Assembly: GCA_036259835.1 (NCBI GenBank)
Contig: DATABA010000084.1
Span: 1-23,304 of the forward strand
Direction of reading: 5' to 3'
DNA length: 23,304 nucleotides
Source: JALYGK01 sp036259835
GTDB taxonomy: Bacteria; Actinomycetota; UBA4738
Every line of letters starts with the position of its first letter. Positions within the stretch are counted from its first letter, which is position 1. A model generated the notes under the pieces. The model worked only from the letters and a program-made list of their open reading frames with translations. It was not told the origin of the DNA and searched no databases. Of this stretch, positions 6,984 to 14,892 are shown in pieces. Both the position numbers and the translations under genes were made by a program.

Positions 6984-7035
6984 GCTCTGACCAGCAAAGA
7001 TGATCGAGCCGGCGGAAACAGAATGCCGTCAGCGG

Positions 7036-8430
7036 CTAGCGCGTCCGGCTGCGGAACGCCCTCAGCAGAGCCAGAAAGTCGGCCGGCAACCCGCGGGGTC
7101 GTCTGCCGAGTGAACCTCGGGCCAGGGCGTCGACCATGCCGCCACCGGATGCCGGATCGCGGCCGGAAGCGTAACGAAACCGTTCTATCGAGTCGGCATT
7201 CGTGAGGCGGACCGGTTGGGCCTCCTCGGTCGCCTCAACGGCGGCAACGGCGGCGGCGGTGGCGAACCCGGCGGCCGGGTTTGGCTCCCGCCGGTCGCGG
7301 CCGGCCAGGACAAGGAGCGCGTTGATCACCGGACGCTCTCGGCCGTCCGACGGGACGTTCTTGATGGAGCCCTTGACCACCATCGTGCTCGAGCCGCCTC
7401 CGTCGAGGTTTAGCGCATCGGTCGCCCCGAGGTACTTGAACAATCGGGCGAACTCGACCAGGGTCATCCCGACGGATCCCTTCCGCCGTCCATCGACGAC
7501 TATCAGGAGCAGCCTCCCGTCGGCGCGTCGGCCAATCCCCGTTCGCGGGTGTCGAGCGCACAGGCTGGCACCACAGTTCGTCGCCACGATCGACCCTCCG
7601 CGCATGAGCACCGGGGTGCCACCCATGTTCTCCATGATTCCCGGCCACCCGAAGCTCCAGAGGAGCCGGACCCGTTCGCCCGCGTCGAGCGTTCTGAGCT
7701 GCTGGGCCTGAGCCGTCCCACGATCCGCAGAGAGAACCACTGCGTTCTGCCGAGACAGCCGTCGCTCGTGACAGACGGCCCGGTCCACCGCGTACTCCCT
7801 GCCGAGACCCGTCCCGTTCCAGACCAATCCACCCCTCGGCACCAGGCGAGCAGAGCACCCACTGTTCGGTGGAAGAGCAAAGCTTCCACCGGCGGGCGTG
7901 TACGCCCCGATCTCACCTCCCGACGGTGCCCTCCGATTCCAACGATGAATCCGCCACCGCTCGTCCGAGTCGAGCTCCCAGAGCGTCATCCCGAAATCGG
8001 GTTCACCGAAGTACGCCCGGTTCTCATTTCGCCGAATGGCGAAATCACGTGGGCAGCACGTCGGATCGATCTTGAGGCTTCCGTCCTCCATGTATCCGAA
8101 CGCAGGACGCCCGGACCACGTGCCGAAATCTCCATTGATGGCCCCTATGGCGTTGTGTCGGGCGGCCATGCTGGTGGTTCGTTCGGCGCGTCCGAGCTGA
8201 TTTCCCGCCAGCGCCACGTCGAGCGTCACGGCCTTCGCCGGATTCACCGTGAGAATGAAGATGCGGTTGGGGCCGCTCGGCTGTTTGACCTTCTTGTAAT
8301 TGAGGCCCGGCGCCACATTGACATTGCGCAGGATCACATAGCCCGCAAAGGCATCAGGTCTGGCGGAGGTCGGGACAAAGACGGCGCCGATGGCGACGAA
8401 TGCCAGCAATAAGCGGACATGCTTCGACAT
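7036..8430 (-). CDS. Secreted phosphodiester glycosidase (NAGPA domain) protein
   Basis: A 464-residue exported protein. Residues 1-25 form a Sec signal peptide (KHVRLLLAFVAIGAVFVPTSA). The rest has the NAGPA/DUF2233 fold of phosphodiester glycosidases, enzymes related to the mannose-6-phosphate uncovering enzyme that cleave sugar-1-phosphodiesters. Key signatures are AIGAINGDF near residue 95 and ALNLDGGGSSTMVV near 340-352 (D343, G344-G346). Six or more cysteines (PTCCP, SGCS, VCHE, TNCGASLCA) would suit disulphides outside the cell. The C-terminus has an Ala-rich linker and a basic end, possibly surface attachment. A role in wall or exopolysaccharide turnover is likely by family, but the substrate is unknown. 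It has its own promoter (TTGAGT, 16-bp spacer, TACACT), whose -35 covers the stop of the upstream amidohydrolase gene. Confidence 0.9.
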   Translation of the reverse strand: MSKHVRLLLAFVAIGAVFVPTSARPDAFAGYVILRNVNVAPGLNYKKVKQPSGPNRIFILTVNPAKAVTLDVALAGNQLGRAERTTSMAARHNAIGAINGDFGTWSGRPAFGYMEDGSLKIDPTCCPRDFAIRRNENRAYFGEPDFGMTLWELDSDERWRIHRWNRRAPSGGEIGAYTPAGGSFALPPNSGCSARLVPRGGLVWNGTGLGREYAVDRAVCHERRLSRQNAVVLSADRGTAQAQQLRTLDAGERVRLLWSFGWPGIMENMGGTPVLMRGGSIVATNCGASLCARHPRTGIGRRADGRLLLIVVDGRRKGSVGMTLVEFARLFKYLGATDALNLDGGGSSTMVVKGSIKNVPSDGRERPVINALLVLAGRDRREPNPAAGFATAAAVAAVEATEEAQPVRLTNADSIERFRYASGRDPASGGGMVDALARGSLGRRPRGLPADFLALLRAFRSRTR

Positions 8431-8440
8431 GGGGATATGC

Positions 8441-8468
8441 AGTGTAAGAGCCCAATAATTGAACTCAA
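8441..8468 (-). promoter_or_regulatory. Promoter of the NAGPA gene
   Basis: On the minus strand TTGAGT (8463-8468) and TACACT (8441-8446) are separated by 16 bases. The -10 ends 10 bases before the ATG, giving a leader of only a few bases and no Shine-Dalgarno. The -35 overlaps the TGA stop codon of the amidohydrolase gene, so the gene is separable from the operon upstream. Confidence 0.55.
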
Positions 8469-9664
8469 GAGAACTTTGCGAAAAGTTCGTTCCCGAAGAG
8501 TTCGCCGCTCTTCATGACCAGTCGCGGCTTGCGGACGGCTTCGATGTCGTCAAGGGGGTTCCCCTCCCACAGGACCAGATCGGCAACCATCCCTTCCTCG
8601 ATCACCCCAACTCGACGCAGTCTGAGTAAATGCGCCGCGTCGGATGTCGCCGCCCGCAACGCAGACGGAGCAGGCAAGCCCCATTCGACCATCTTGATGA
8701 GCTCGGCCGGCGCTCCCCCATGCGGGTTATGCGGGGTTCCGGCATCGGTCCCGCACGCATGTCGCACCCCGATCTCGGTGGTCAGACCGAACGCTTCACG
8801 GGCGGCGCCGAGGATCTGCCGTCCCTTTTCAACCGCGTACGCGGGCACGTCTTCCGGGTGCTCGACGATTCCGTGAAGCGCGCTGATGGTCGGCACGTGG
8901 AACGTGCCTTGTTCCTTCATGGCACGAGCGATGTCGGCGGTGATATGTGATCCGTGCTCGATTGAATCCACACCGGCCCGGACGCAGTTCGCGATGCCTG
9001 ACTCTCCGATGGCGTGCGCCGCCACCGGGACGCCCCACTTGTGGGCCTCCTCGACAGCCGCATCGACTTCCTCTGCCGTGAAGGACATGAAGTCAACCGG
9101 GATCGCCGGCGTGAGCACGCCGCCAGTAGCCACGATCTTGATCGACCGGGCGCCACTCCTCATTTGCTTTCGGACCGCTCGACGGATCCCGTCTACGCCG
9201 TCCACCTCACGGGCGAAGGTGTTCCAACCGTGACCCCCCGAGATGGTGAGCGCCTGTCCAGACGCGACGACCCGAGGGCCGGTCACGCGTCCGTCCTCAA
9301 TCGCCCTCGCCACGTCGCACGCCACCGCCCCGAGGCCGCCCAGATCCCGCACCGCGGTGACGCCGGCCCGAAGGTGGCGCTCGGCGTTTCGAACGCATTT
9401 CACGGCGGCGTACGGCTCGGTGATCCTTGCTTCCGCAACGAAGTCCGGTCCTCCGTCGAAGCAGAGGTGGACGTGACAATCGATCAACCCCGGCGTGAGC
9501 GTTCCACCGGCGGTTTCAATCGTGTCCGCGTCCAGCGCCTCGCGGGGTGCCGACCGATGCGCGCCAACCCAACTAATGGTTCCGTCGCTGACGAGGACAC
9601 CGGCGCCTTCTCGGGCAGCCGAGCCGTCGAACAGCGTGACGTTCGGAAAGTATGTCGGGCTCAA
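8465..9664 (-). CDS. Metal-dependent amidohydrolase (imidazolonepropionase/prolidase-like)
   Basis: A 399-residue amidohydrolase-superfamily enzyme of the binuclear type. Metal ligands are visible in order: GLIDCHVHL (H64, H66), IKIVATGG with the probable carboxylated K176, VAAHAIGESG (H217), SIEHGSH (H237) and CGTDAGTPHNPHG (D307). This layout matches the Met-dependent hydrolase A group that includes Xaa-Pro dipeptidases and aryldialkylphosphatase-like enzymes; the substrate cannot be read from sequence. I chose the TTG at 9662-9664, which overlaps the SDR stop as TTGA. It yields the expected N-terminus (LSPTYFPNVTLFDG) before the beta-sandwich, while longer ATG readings run back through the SDR gene. 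The overlap implies translational coupling in the LLM-SDR-amidohydrolase operon. Confidence 0.9.
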   Translation of the reverse strand: MSPTYFPNVTLFDGSAAREGAGVLVSDGTISWVGAHRSAPREALDADTIETAGGTLTPGLIDCHVHLCFDGGPDFVAEARITEPYAAVKCVRNAERHLRAGVTAVRDLGGLGAVACDVARAIEDGRVTGPRVVASGQALTISGGHGWNTFAREVDGVDGIRRAVRKQMRSGARSIKIVATGGVLTPAIPVDFMSFTAEEVDAAVEEAHKWGVPVAAHAIGESGIANCVRAGVDSIEHGSHITADIARAMKEQGTFHVPTISALHGIVEHPEDVPAYAVEKGRQILGAAREAFGLTTEIGVRHACGTDAGTPHNPHGGAPAELIKMVEWGLPAPSALRAATSDAAHLLRLRRVGVIEEGMVADLVLWEGNPLDDIEAVRKPRLVMKSGELFGNELFAKFS

Positions 9665-10593
9665 GCGTTTCCGATTCCGGCCACGTTCCGAAGAGGGGAG
9701 CGCTGCGGCGAGTACACGGTCGGTTTCCCTTCGAACAGATCCCCGATCCGGTCGGCGATCTCTGCCGGACTCCACCGTTCGTCCTTTTGGATTTCGGCGA
9801 TCGGCGTCCATCCCTGGTACAGCTGGATCAGACCGCCCTGGACATAGAACACCTGGCCTGTGATGTCGCCCGCGTCGTCGGTCGCCAGGTAGGCGACGAG
9901 TGGCGCGACGTTCTCGGGGGCCAGCGCGTCGAATTGCCCTTCGGGGACCTTGAGCTCTCCGAAGGTCTTCTCGGTCATGCGGGTTCGGGCCCCCGGTGCA
10001 ATTGCGTTGACCGTGACGCCATACCGCTGCATTTCCATGGCCACGATGGAGCTGAATGCGGCGATCCCGGCCTTCGCCGCGCCGTAATTCGACTGACCCG
10101 CATTTCCCAGAAGCCCCGACGTCGACGACGTATTGATGATCCGTCCGCTCACGGGCTCACCGGACTTCGCTTTCTCGCGCCAGTACGCGCATGCTTCACG
10201 CGTCACCAGAAAGTGTCCGCGGAGGTGAACCTTCATGACGGCGTCCCACTCCTCGACCGACATGTTGAAAATCATCCGGTCACGAAGGATGCCGGCGTTA
10301 TTCACCACGGCGTCGAGCCGGTCCCACGTATCGACGGCGAGCTTGATCAGCGACGCGGCGCCGTCGGGCTCGGAAATGTCGTCGAAGTGCGGAACCGCTT
10401 CACCGCCCGCCGCGCGAATCTCCTCGACCACCTGGGAGGCAGCACGAGGGTCGGCACCGGTGCCGTCCCATTCGCCGCCCAGGTCGTTGACCACGACGCG
10501 GGCGCCCTCCTGCGCAAAGAGCAGCGCCTCGCCGCGGCCGATTCCCCGGCCGGCGCCGGTGATGACCGCAACCTTGCCGTCCAGCATCCCCAT
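9661..10593 (-). CDS. Short-chain dehydrogenase/reductase
   Basis: A 310-residue classical SDR. The cofactor motif TGAGRGIG (12-19), the NNAG motif (98-101) and the catalytic set S157, Y170, K174 (SSTSGLLGNAGQSNYGAAK) are complete. The NDLGGEWDGTGADPRAA segment after beta-2 places an acidic residue at the position favouring NAD and resembles multifunctional-enzyme-type SDRs (17-beta-HSD4/MFE-2 N-domain relatives) that act on acyl-CoA or steroid-like substrates. A C-terminal extension of about 55 residues (from GWTPIAEIQKDERWS) goes beyond the minimal SDR fold and includes a helix often seen in that group. GGAGG lies 5 bases before the ATG. It starts 15 bases after the LLM oxidoreductase stop and overlaps the amidohydrolase start by 4 bases. 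Confidence 0.93.
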   Translation of the reverse strand: MGMLDGKVAVITGAGRGIGRGEALLFAQEGARVVVNDLGGEWDGTGADPRAASQVVEEIRAAGGEAVPHFDDISEPDGAASLIKLAVDTWDRLDAVVNNAGILRDRMIFNMSVEEWDAVMKVHLRGHFLVTREACAYWREKAKSGEPVSGRIINTSSTSGLLGNAGQSNYGAAKAGIAAFSSIVAMEMQRYGVTVNAIAPGARTRMTEKTFGELKVPEGQFDALAPENVAPLVAYLATDDAGDITGQVFYVQGGLIQLYQGWTPIAEIQKDERWSPAEIADRIGDLFEGKPTVYSPQRSPLRNVAGIGNA

Positions 10594-10608
10594 ATAGGCC
10601 TCCGGCGC

Positions 10609-11628
10609 CTACAGAACCGCTTCGGCGAGCGTGCGAAGGGCCTCAGACTGAAACGCTCCGGCGATGATCGTGTCGACTCCCGCCTGGCGCCACAGCTCCA
10701 GCTGTTCTTTGATCCGCTCTTTGGGACCGACGAGCGCGACGTCGTCGACCAGGCCATCCGGGACCGCCGCCGCGGCCTCGCCCTTTCGTCCTTCCAGGTA
10801 AAGATCCTGGACCTTTGCAGCGTCCGCCTCGTATCCGTACCGCGACACGAGGGTGTTGTAGAAATTGCGCCCGCGCGCGCCCATCCCGCCGACGTAGAGC
10901 GCCAGGATCGGCTTCACCAGATCTCGGCATGCCTGGATGTCGTCTCCGACCAGCACCGGCACGAACGGCGCCACATCGAAGTTGGATCTATCCCGTCCGC
11001 CGCGCCGTAACCCCTCCTCGATGGAAGCCTCGAATACGTTCGCGTGCGCGGGGGCGTAGAAGGTGGGCAGCCAGCCGTCCGCAATCTCAGCCGCAAGGGC
11101 AATGTTCTTCGGTCCGATGGCAGCCAGGTAGATCGGCAGATCTGCCCTCAGCGGGTGGACGATCGTCTTGAGCGGCTTGCCGAGGCCCGTCCCGCCCTGG
11201 ACGGGCACGTCGAAATGCTCGCCGTGGAATTCGAGAGGCTTTTCCCGCCGAAGGATCGCGCGCACGATCTCCACGTATTCCCGCGTGCGCTGAAGCGGCG
11301 CGTCGAACGGAACGCCGTGCCACCCCTCGCTGACCTGTGGTCCACTGACCCCGAGGCCGAGGCGGAATCTACCGCCCGTCAAATGGTCCAGCGTGATGGC
11401 GGTCATCGCGGTGGCGGCCGGCGTGCGCGCCGGGATCTGCATCACGGCCGTTCCCACGCCGATGCGTTCCGTCCGGGCGGCTGCCCAGGAGATGAGAGTG
11501 ACGGCGTCCGAACCGTACGCCTCGGCGCTCCAGACGGAATCGAACCCCAGTCGTTCTGCCTCGAGCACGAACGGCATGAAATCCGTCGGTTGTGCGCCCC
11601 AATATCCGAGCTGGAATCCGAGCTTGAT
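10609..11628 (-). CDS. LLM-class F420/flavin-dependent oxidoreductase, probable non-AUG start
   Basis: A luciferase-like TIM-barrel oxidoreductase, probably F420-dependent given the actinobacterial setting. Supporting segments are FDSVWSAEAYGSDAVTLISW, ERIGVGTAVMQIPARTP, LDHLTGGRFRLGLGVSGPQV and LPIYLAAIGPKNIALAAEIADGW. The first in-frame ATG (11575-11577) would remove beta-1. The 17 upstream codons read IKLGFQLGYWGAQPTDF, exactly the normal N-terminus of the family. No ATG, GTG, TTG or CTG occurs between them and the upstream stop. GGAGG lies 9 bases before the ATC at 11626-11628 and 6 before an ACG, so translation probably begins at a near-cognate codon, unless a base error turned ATG into ATC. 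I give the extended form (339 residues). First gene of the operon. Confidence 0.88.
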   Translation of the reverse strand: MKLGFQLGYWGAQPTDFMPFVLEAERLGFDSVWSAEAYGSDAVTLISWAAARTERIGVGTAVMQIPARTPAATAMTAITLDHLTGGRFRLGLGVSGPQVSEGWHGVPFDAPLQRTREYVEIVRAILRREKPLEFHGEHFDVPVQGGTGLGKPLKTIVHPLRADLPIYLAAIGPKNIALAAEIADGWLPTFYAPAHANVFEASIEEGLRRGGRDRSNFDVAPFVPVLVGDDIQACRDLVKPILALYVGGMGARGRNFYNTLVSRYGYEADAAKVQDLYLEGRKGEAAAAVPDGLVDDVALVGPKERIKEQLELWRQAGVDTIIAGAFQSEALRTLAEAVL

Positions 11629-11649
11629 CGTCGTTCGCCTCCGCCGCGC

Positions 11650-11659
11650 AGCCTACCCT
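11650..11659. promoter_or_regulatory. Back-to-back -10 elements, LLM operon and DUF983 gene
   Basis: TACCCT (11654-11659, plus) precedes the DUF983 ATG by 9 bases. TAGGCT (11650-11655, minus) precedes the LLM ribosome-binding site. The two hexamers share the central TA, so polymerase can occupy only one orientation at a time. Both fit TAnnnT. Positions are predictions from motif and spacing. Confidence 0.45.
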
Positions 11660-11668
11660 GGTCTTCCC

Positions 11669-12049
11669 ATGCCGAGCATTCCGGTGTTGTTCCTGCGAGC
11701 GCTCGCCAGGCGCTGTCCCCGATGCGGGCAGGGACGTCTGTTCCGCCGGTGGTTCACGTTGCCGGAAACCTGCCCTCGCTGCGGCTTGCGGTTCGAGCGG
11801 GAAGAGGGCGCCTTCCTGGGGTCGCTCGCCCTCAACTATGGCGTTACGGCGGTGCTGTTCATCGGGACCCTCGTCGTGTGGCTCATCCTCACACTCCCCG
11901 ATGTGGCGGTGGTTCCCCTGACCATCACCTGCATCGCCATTGCCGCCATCTTTCCGTTGATCTTCTTTCCGTTCGCCAAGATGCTGTGGACGGCGACCGA
12001 TCTCTGGCTCCATGGGCCCGAGCGCGACGATTCAGGGTCCGGGCTGTAG
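11669..12049 (+). CDS. DUF983 family zinc-ribbon membrane protein
   Basis: A 126-residue integral membrane protein. The N-terminus has a zinc-ribbon pair, RCPRCGQGRLF and ETCPRCGLRFEREEGAFLGSLALNYG, the DUF983 signature. Two hydrophobic segments follow (about 50-73, VTAVLFIGTLVVWLILTL; about 77-100, LTITCIAIAAIFPLIFFPFA), then DLWLH, as in the family. Function is unknown; the cytoplasmic ribbon and two transmembrane helices suggest a small membrane-associated metal site. The ATG at 11669 has no Shine-Dalgarno and lies 9 bases after TACCCT. It is divergent from the LLM operon and is followed 37 bases later by tldD. Confidence 0.88.
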   Translation: MPSIPVLFLRALARRCPRCGQGRLFRRWFTLPETCPRCGLRFEREEGAFLGSLALNYGVTAVLFIGTLVVWLILTLPDVAVVPLTITCIAIAAIFPLIFFPFAKMLWTATDLWLHGPERDDSGSGL

Positions 12050-12052
12050 GCT
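12047..12052 (+). promoter_or_regulatory. Candidate -10 for tldD
   Basis: TAGGCT overlaps the DUF983 stop codon (TAG) and would give a leader of about 28 bases ending in AGGAGG, 5 bases before the TTG start of tldD. The same hexamer is used as the likely -10 for the LLM operon and the CBS gene. Confidence 0.35.
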
Positions 12053-12086
12053 CCCTCCTTAACTTTGCCCTTGGCAGGAGGTTCTT

Positions 12087-13526
12087 TTGCTTGAAGTGGT
12101 GAAGCAGGCGGTCGCTGCAGCCGAAAAGGGTGACGCGGATTATGCCGACGCTCGCTTCGTCCAGGAAGAATCCGAGTCCCTCACAGTGAGGAACCAGGAG
12201 ATGGAGGGCATCGACCGCTCTCTGTCCCAGGGCGTTGGCATCCGGGTTCTCGTCAACGGTTACTGGGGCTTCGCCGCCACCGCCCGAACGGACGAAGCGG
12301 AGATCGAACGGACCGCTCGCCTGGCCGTCGACATCGCTAAAGCGGCCTCCCGACTTCCGATGGAGCCCGTCCGCCTTGCGCCGGTCGAACCAGTTACCGC
12401 CGAATGGATGACGGCCATTCAGGAGGACCCCTTCGCGGTGCCACTCGACGAGAAGATCGCACTGCTCATGGAGTCCAGCCGGCGCATGCAGGGCGTAAAG
12501 GGCCTGTCGTTCGCGGAGTCGAACCTCGACTTCTACCGGCGCCGGACATCCTTTGCATCCAGCGAGGGGGCCGCCATCGAGCAAACCGTGGTGAACTCAA
12601 GTGGCGGCATCGAAGCCACGGCGGTGCAAGACGGCGAGATGCAACGTCGGTCGTTCCCGAACTCGTTCCGCGGTCACATCAGGGCGGCCGGCTACGAGCA
12701 CATTCGATCGCTCAGCCTGTTGGAGGAAGCCGAGCGCGTGGCCCACGAAGCGATCGAGCTGCTGTCGGCGAAGGAATGTCCAAGTGAGGTCACGACGCTG
12801 GTGCTGGACAGCTCACAGGTGGTCCTCCAGGTCCACGAGTCGGTGGGCCATCCACTGGAGCTCGACCGCGTTCTTGGCATGGAGGAGGCCTACGCCGGGA
12901 CGTCGTTCGTGCGTCCTGAGGACCGCGGGAAGCTCCGGTATGGAAGCGACAAGGTGACCATCACCGCTGACGCGACGCTGCCGGGCGGACTGGGGAGCTA
13001 TGGCTTCGACGACGAAGGCGTCCCCGCACAGCAAGTCGTGCTAATCGAAGACGGAGTCTTCCAGAACTTCATCGCCAGCCGGGAGACCGCGGCGACGGTT
13101 CCCTCTCCCCTGGCCGGCGCGATGCGGGCGGACGGCTGGCAGAACCTTCCGCTCATCCGCATGACCAACATCAATTTGCTTCCGGGTGAGGGAACGCTTG
13201 GGGAGATCATCGCCGACACGCCGGACGGGATCTACATGGACACGAACCAGTCGTGGTCGATCGACGACAAGCGGGTGAATTTCCAATTCGGCTGCGAAAT
13301 TGCGTGGCGGATCAAGGACGGGAAGGTCACCGAGATGTACAAGAACCCCAACTACACTGGAATCACCACGAAGTTCTGGGGCTCGTGCGACGCCGTGGGC
13401 GGCCGTGAGGACTGGGTGGTGTGGGGCACTCCGAACTGCGGAAAGGGCCAACCCGGCCAGGTTGCGAGGGTGGGACACGGCACGTCCCCGGCGCGCTTTC
13501 GAAACGTTCAGGTGGGGGTGCGCTAG
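12087..13526 (+). CDS. tldD: TldD metalloprotease subunit
   Basis: A 479-residue TldD-type protein. TldD/TldE form a heterodimeric zinc protease that degrades unfolded peptides and, in enterobacteria, matures microcins and CcdA. The active-site helix HESVGH (H250, E251, H255) carries the HExxxH motif of TldD, followed by LELDRVLGMEEAYAG. The C-terminal half (VLIEDGVFQNFIASRETA, NLPLIRMTNINLLPGEG, GCEIAWRIKDGKVTEMYKNPNYTG) is typical of the beta-barrel domain. The start is TTG at 12087, supported by AGGAGG 5 bases upstream. The next gene, tldE, begins at the base after the stop. No leader-peptide or RiPP gene is recognisable nearby, so a housekeeping proteolytic role is more likely. Confidence 0.93.
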   Translation: MLEVVKQAVAAAEKGDADYADARFVQEESESLTVRNQEMEGIDRSLSQGVGIRVLVNGYWGFAATARTDEAEIERTARLAVDIAKAASRLPMEPVRLAPVEPVTAEWMTAIQEDPFAVPLDEKIALLMESSRRMQGVKGLSFAESNLDFYRRRTSFASSEGAAIEQTVVNSSGGIEATAVQDGEMQRRSFPNSFRGHIRAAGYEHIRSLSLLEEAERVAHEAIELLSAKECPSEVTTLVLDSSQVVLQVHESVGHPLELDRVLGMEEAYAGTSFVRPEDRGKLRYGSDKVTITADATLPGGLGSYGFDDEGVPAQQVVLIEDGVFQNFIASRETAATVPSPLAGAMRADGWQNLPLIRMTNINLLPGEGTLGEIIADTPDGIYMDTNQSWSIDDKRVNFQFGCEIAWRIKDGKVTEMYKNPNYTGITTKFWGSCDAVGGREDWVVWGTPNCGKGQPGQVARVGHGTSPARFRNVQVGVR

Positions 13527-14876
13527 GTGCCAGGGCTCATCGGCGCGGACGACGTCCGGGCGATCTGCGACGCCGCACTGGAGCTATCGGGCCCCGATGG
13601 CGTCGAGGTCCTGTTCATGCACGAATGGGGAGGGCTCACCCGGTTCGCCAACTCGTCGATTCACCAGAGCACATGGAGCGAGGACACCGGCATTCGCGTT
13701 CGGGTGATCAGCCGGGGACGCGTCGGCGTGGCCGCGTCGAACGACTTTTCCAAGGATGGCGCTCGAAAGGCGGCGGCCAGCGCCTACGAAATGGCGCAGG
13801 TCGTGGCGCCAGATCCACAGTTTCCCGGACTGGCGCCGGAAGCCGAAGTCCAGCAGAAGCCGGACGCGTTCGATGACGCGACGGCGGCGACCACACCGGA
13901 GCAGAGGGCGGAGGGCGTGGCGCAGCTGGTGAGCGCCCTGGGCGACGGATTCCACGCTGCCGGCGCCTTCAGCACGACGGCACTGGAGGTGGCGCTGGCG
14001 AACACCGAAGGTCAGTACTGCTATTCGCCATACACGCACGCGTCGCTGACCACTGTTGTCTCCGGCGGAGGCGGGGCCGGGGCCAGTGAAGTCGCCGGCG
14101 GTCGAGTTTCCGAGGTTGACCCCGCCCAGGTCGGGCGCACGGCGTTCCAGAAAGCGCGCGACAGCCGCGATCCGCGCGACCTGGATGCGGGTCGTTACGA
14201 GGTCGTGCTGGAGCCACTCGCCGTCGTGACCCTTGTTTCATTCCTGGCGTACATGGGCGTGAGCGGGAGGGCTCTGGCAGAGGGCCGCTCGCCGTTCAGC
14301 GGGAAGGAAGGTCAGAAGGTTACCGGAGAGAACATCACCATCTTCGATGACGCGCTCTCGCCGCTGACGCTGGGGTTGCCGTTCGACTTCGAGGGAACCC
14401 CGAAGCGGCGAATCGACCTCATCGAGAACGGCATTTTCCGTTCGGGGGTGCACGATCGCCGGAGCGCGAAAATGGCCGGAACGGAGCCGACCGGCCACGC
14501 GCTGCCGCCGCCGAACCCCGAGGGCGCGTTTCCGCTGAACCTGTTCCTGGACACGGGAGACGCGACGAACGAGCAATTGATCTCGGGGACGAAGCGCGGA
14601 CTGCTGGTGTCCCGGTTCCACTACTCGAACGTGGTCCACCCCATCGAGACCACGATCACCGGCATGACGCGAGACGGGACCTGGTTCATTGAAAACGGCG
14701 AGATCGCCTACCCGGTGAAGAACTTCCGGTTCACGCAGTCGATCCTGGAAGCGCTCTCGAACGTCGAGATGATCGGACGCGAGTCGGTGATCGCGAGCGA
14801 ATTCTTCTTCGGAGCGTCGCGAGTACCGGCGCTCAAGATCTCGAGCTTCAACTTCAGCGGCAAGAGCGACCACTGA
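13527..14876 (+). CDS. pmbA: TldE/PmbA protease partner subunit
   Basis: A 449-residue homologue of TldD lacking HExxxH, which identifies it as the non-catalytic TldE/PmbA partner. The N-terminal domain (FMHEWGGLTRFANSSIHQS, ASNDFSKDGARKAAASAYEMA) and C-terminal barrel (ALSPLTLGLPFDFEGTP, KRRIDLIENGIFRSGVHDRR, TTITGMTRDGTWFIENGEI) fit the family. The start GTG at 13527 directly follows the tldD TAG with no gap, so its translation probably depends on termination of tldD. The adjacent pair should produce a 1:1 heterodimer. It is followed 16 bases later by the exchanger gene, perhaps in the same transcript. Confidence 0.92.
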   Translation: MPGLIGADDVRAICDAALELSGPDGVEVLFMHEWGGLTRFANSSIHQSTWSEDTGIRVRVISRGRVGVAASNDFSKDGARKAAASAYEMAQVVAPDPQFPGLAPEAEVQQKPDAFDDATAATTPEQRAEGVAQLVSALGDGFHAAGAFSTTALEVALANTEGQYCYSPYTHASLTTVVSGGGGAGASEVAGGRVSEVDPAQVGRTAFQKARDSRDPRDLDAGRYEVVLEPLAVVTLVSFLAYMGVSGRALAEGRSPFSGKEGQKVTGENITIFDDALSPLTLGLPFDFEGTPKRRIDLIENGIFRSGVHDRRSAKMAGTEPTGHALPPPNPEGAFPLNLFLDTGDATNEQLISGTKRGLLVSRFHYSNVVHPIETTITGMTRDGTWFIENGEIAYPVKNFRFTQSILEALSNVEMIGRESVIASEFFFGASRVPALKISSFNFSGKSDH

Positions 14877-14892
14877 GGCGCCGTAGCGACTG

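Noticed and set aside
6984..7035. Possible tRNA or small RNA in the gap before the RmuC-like gene
   Set aside because: The stretch is only 52 bases, has no cloverleaf or CCA end, and I could not form paired acceptor arms.
9652..11010. Open frame of 452 codons on the plus strand over the SDR and LLM genes
   Set aside because: Antisense to two conserved enzymes with intact motifs; no domain is recognisable.
12087..14876. RiPP maturation locus around TldD/TldE
   Set aside because: No precursor peptide, radical SAM, cyclodehydratase or transporter gene accompanies the pair, so housekeeping proteolysis is simpler.
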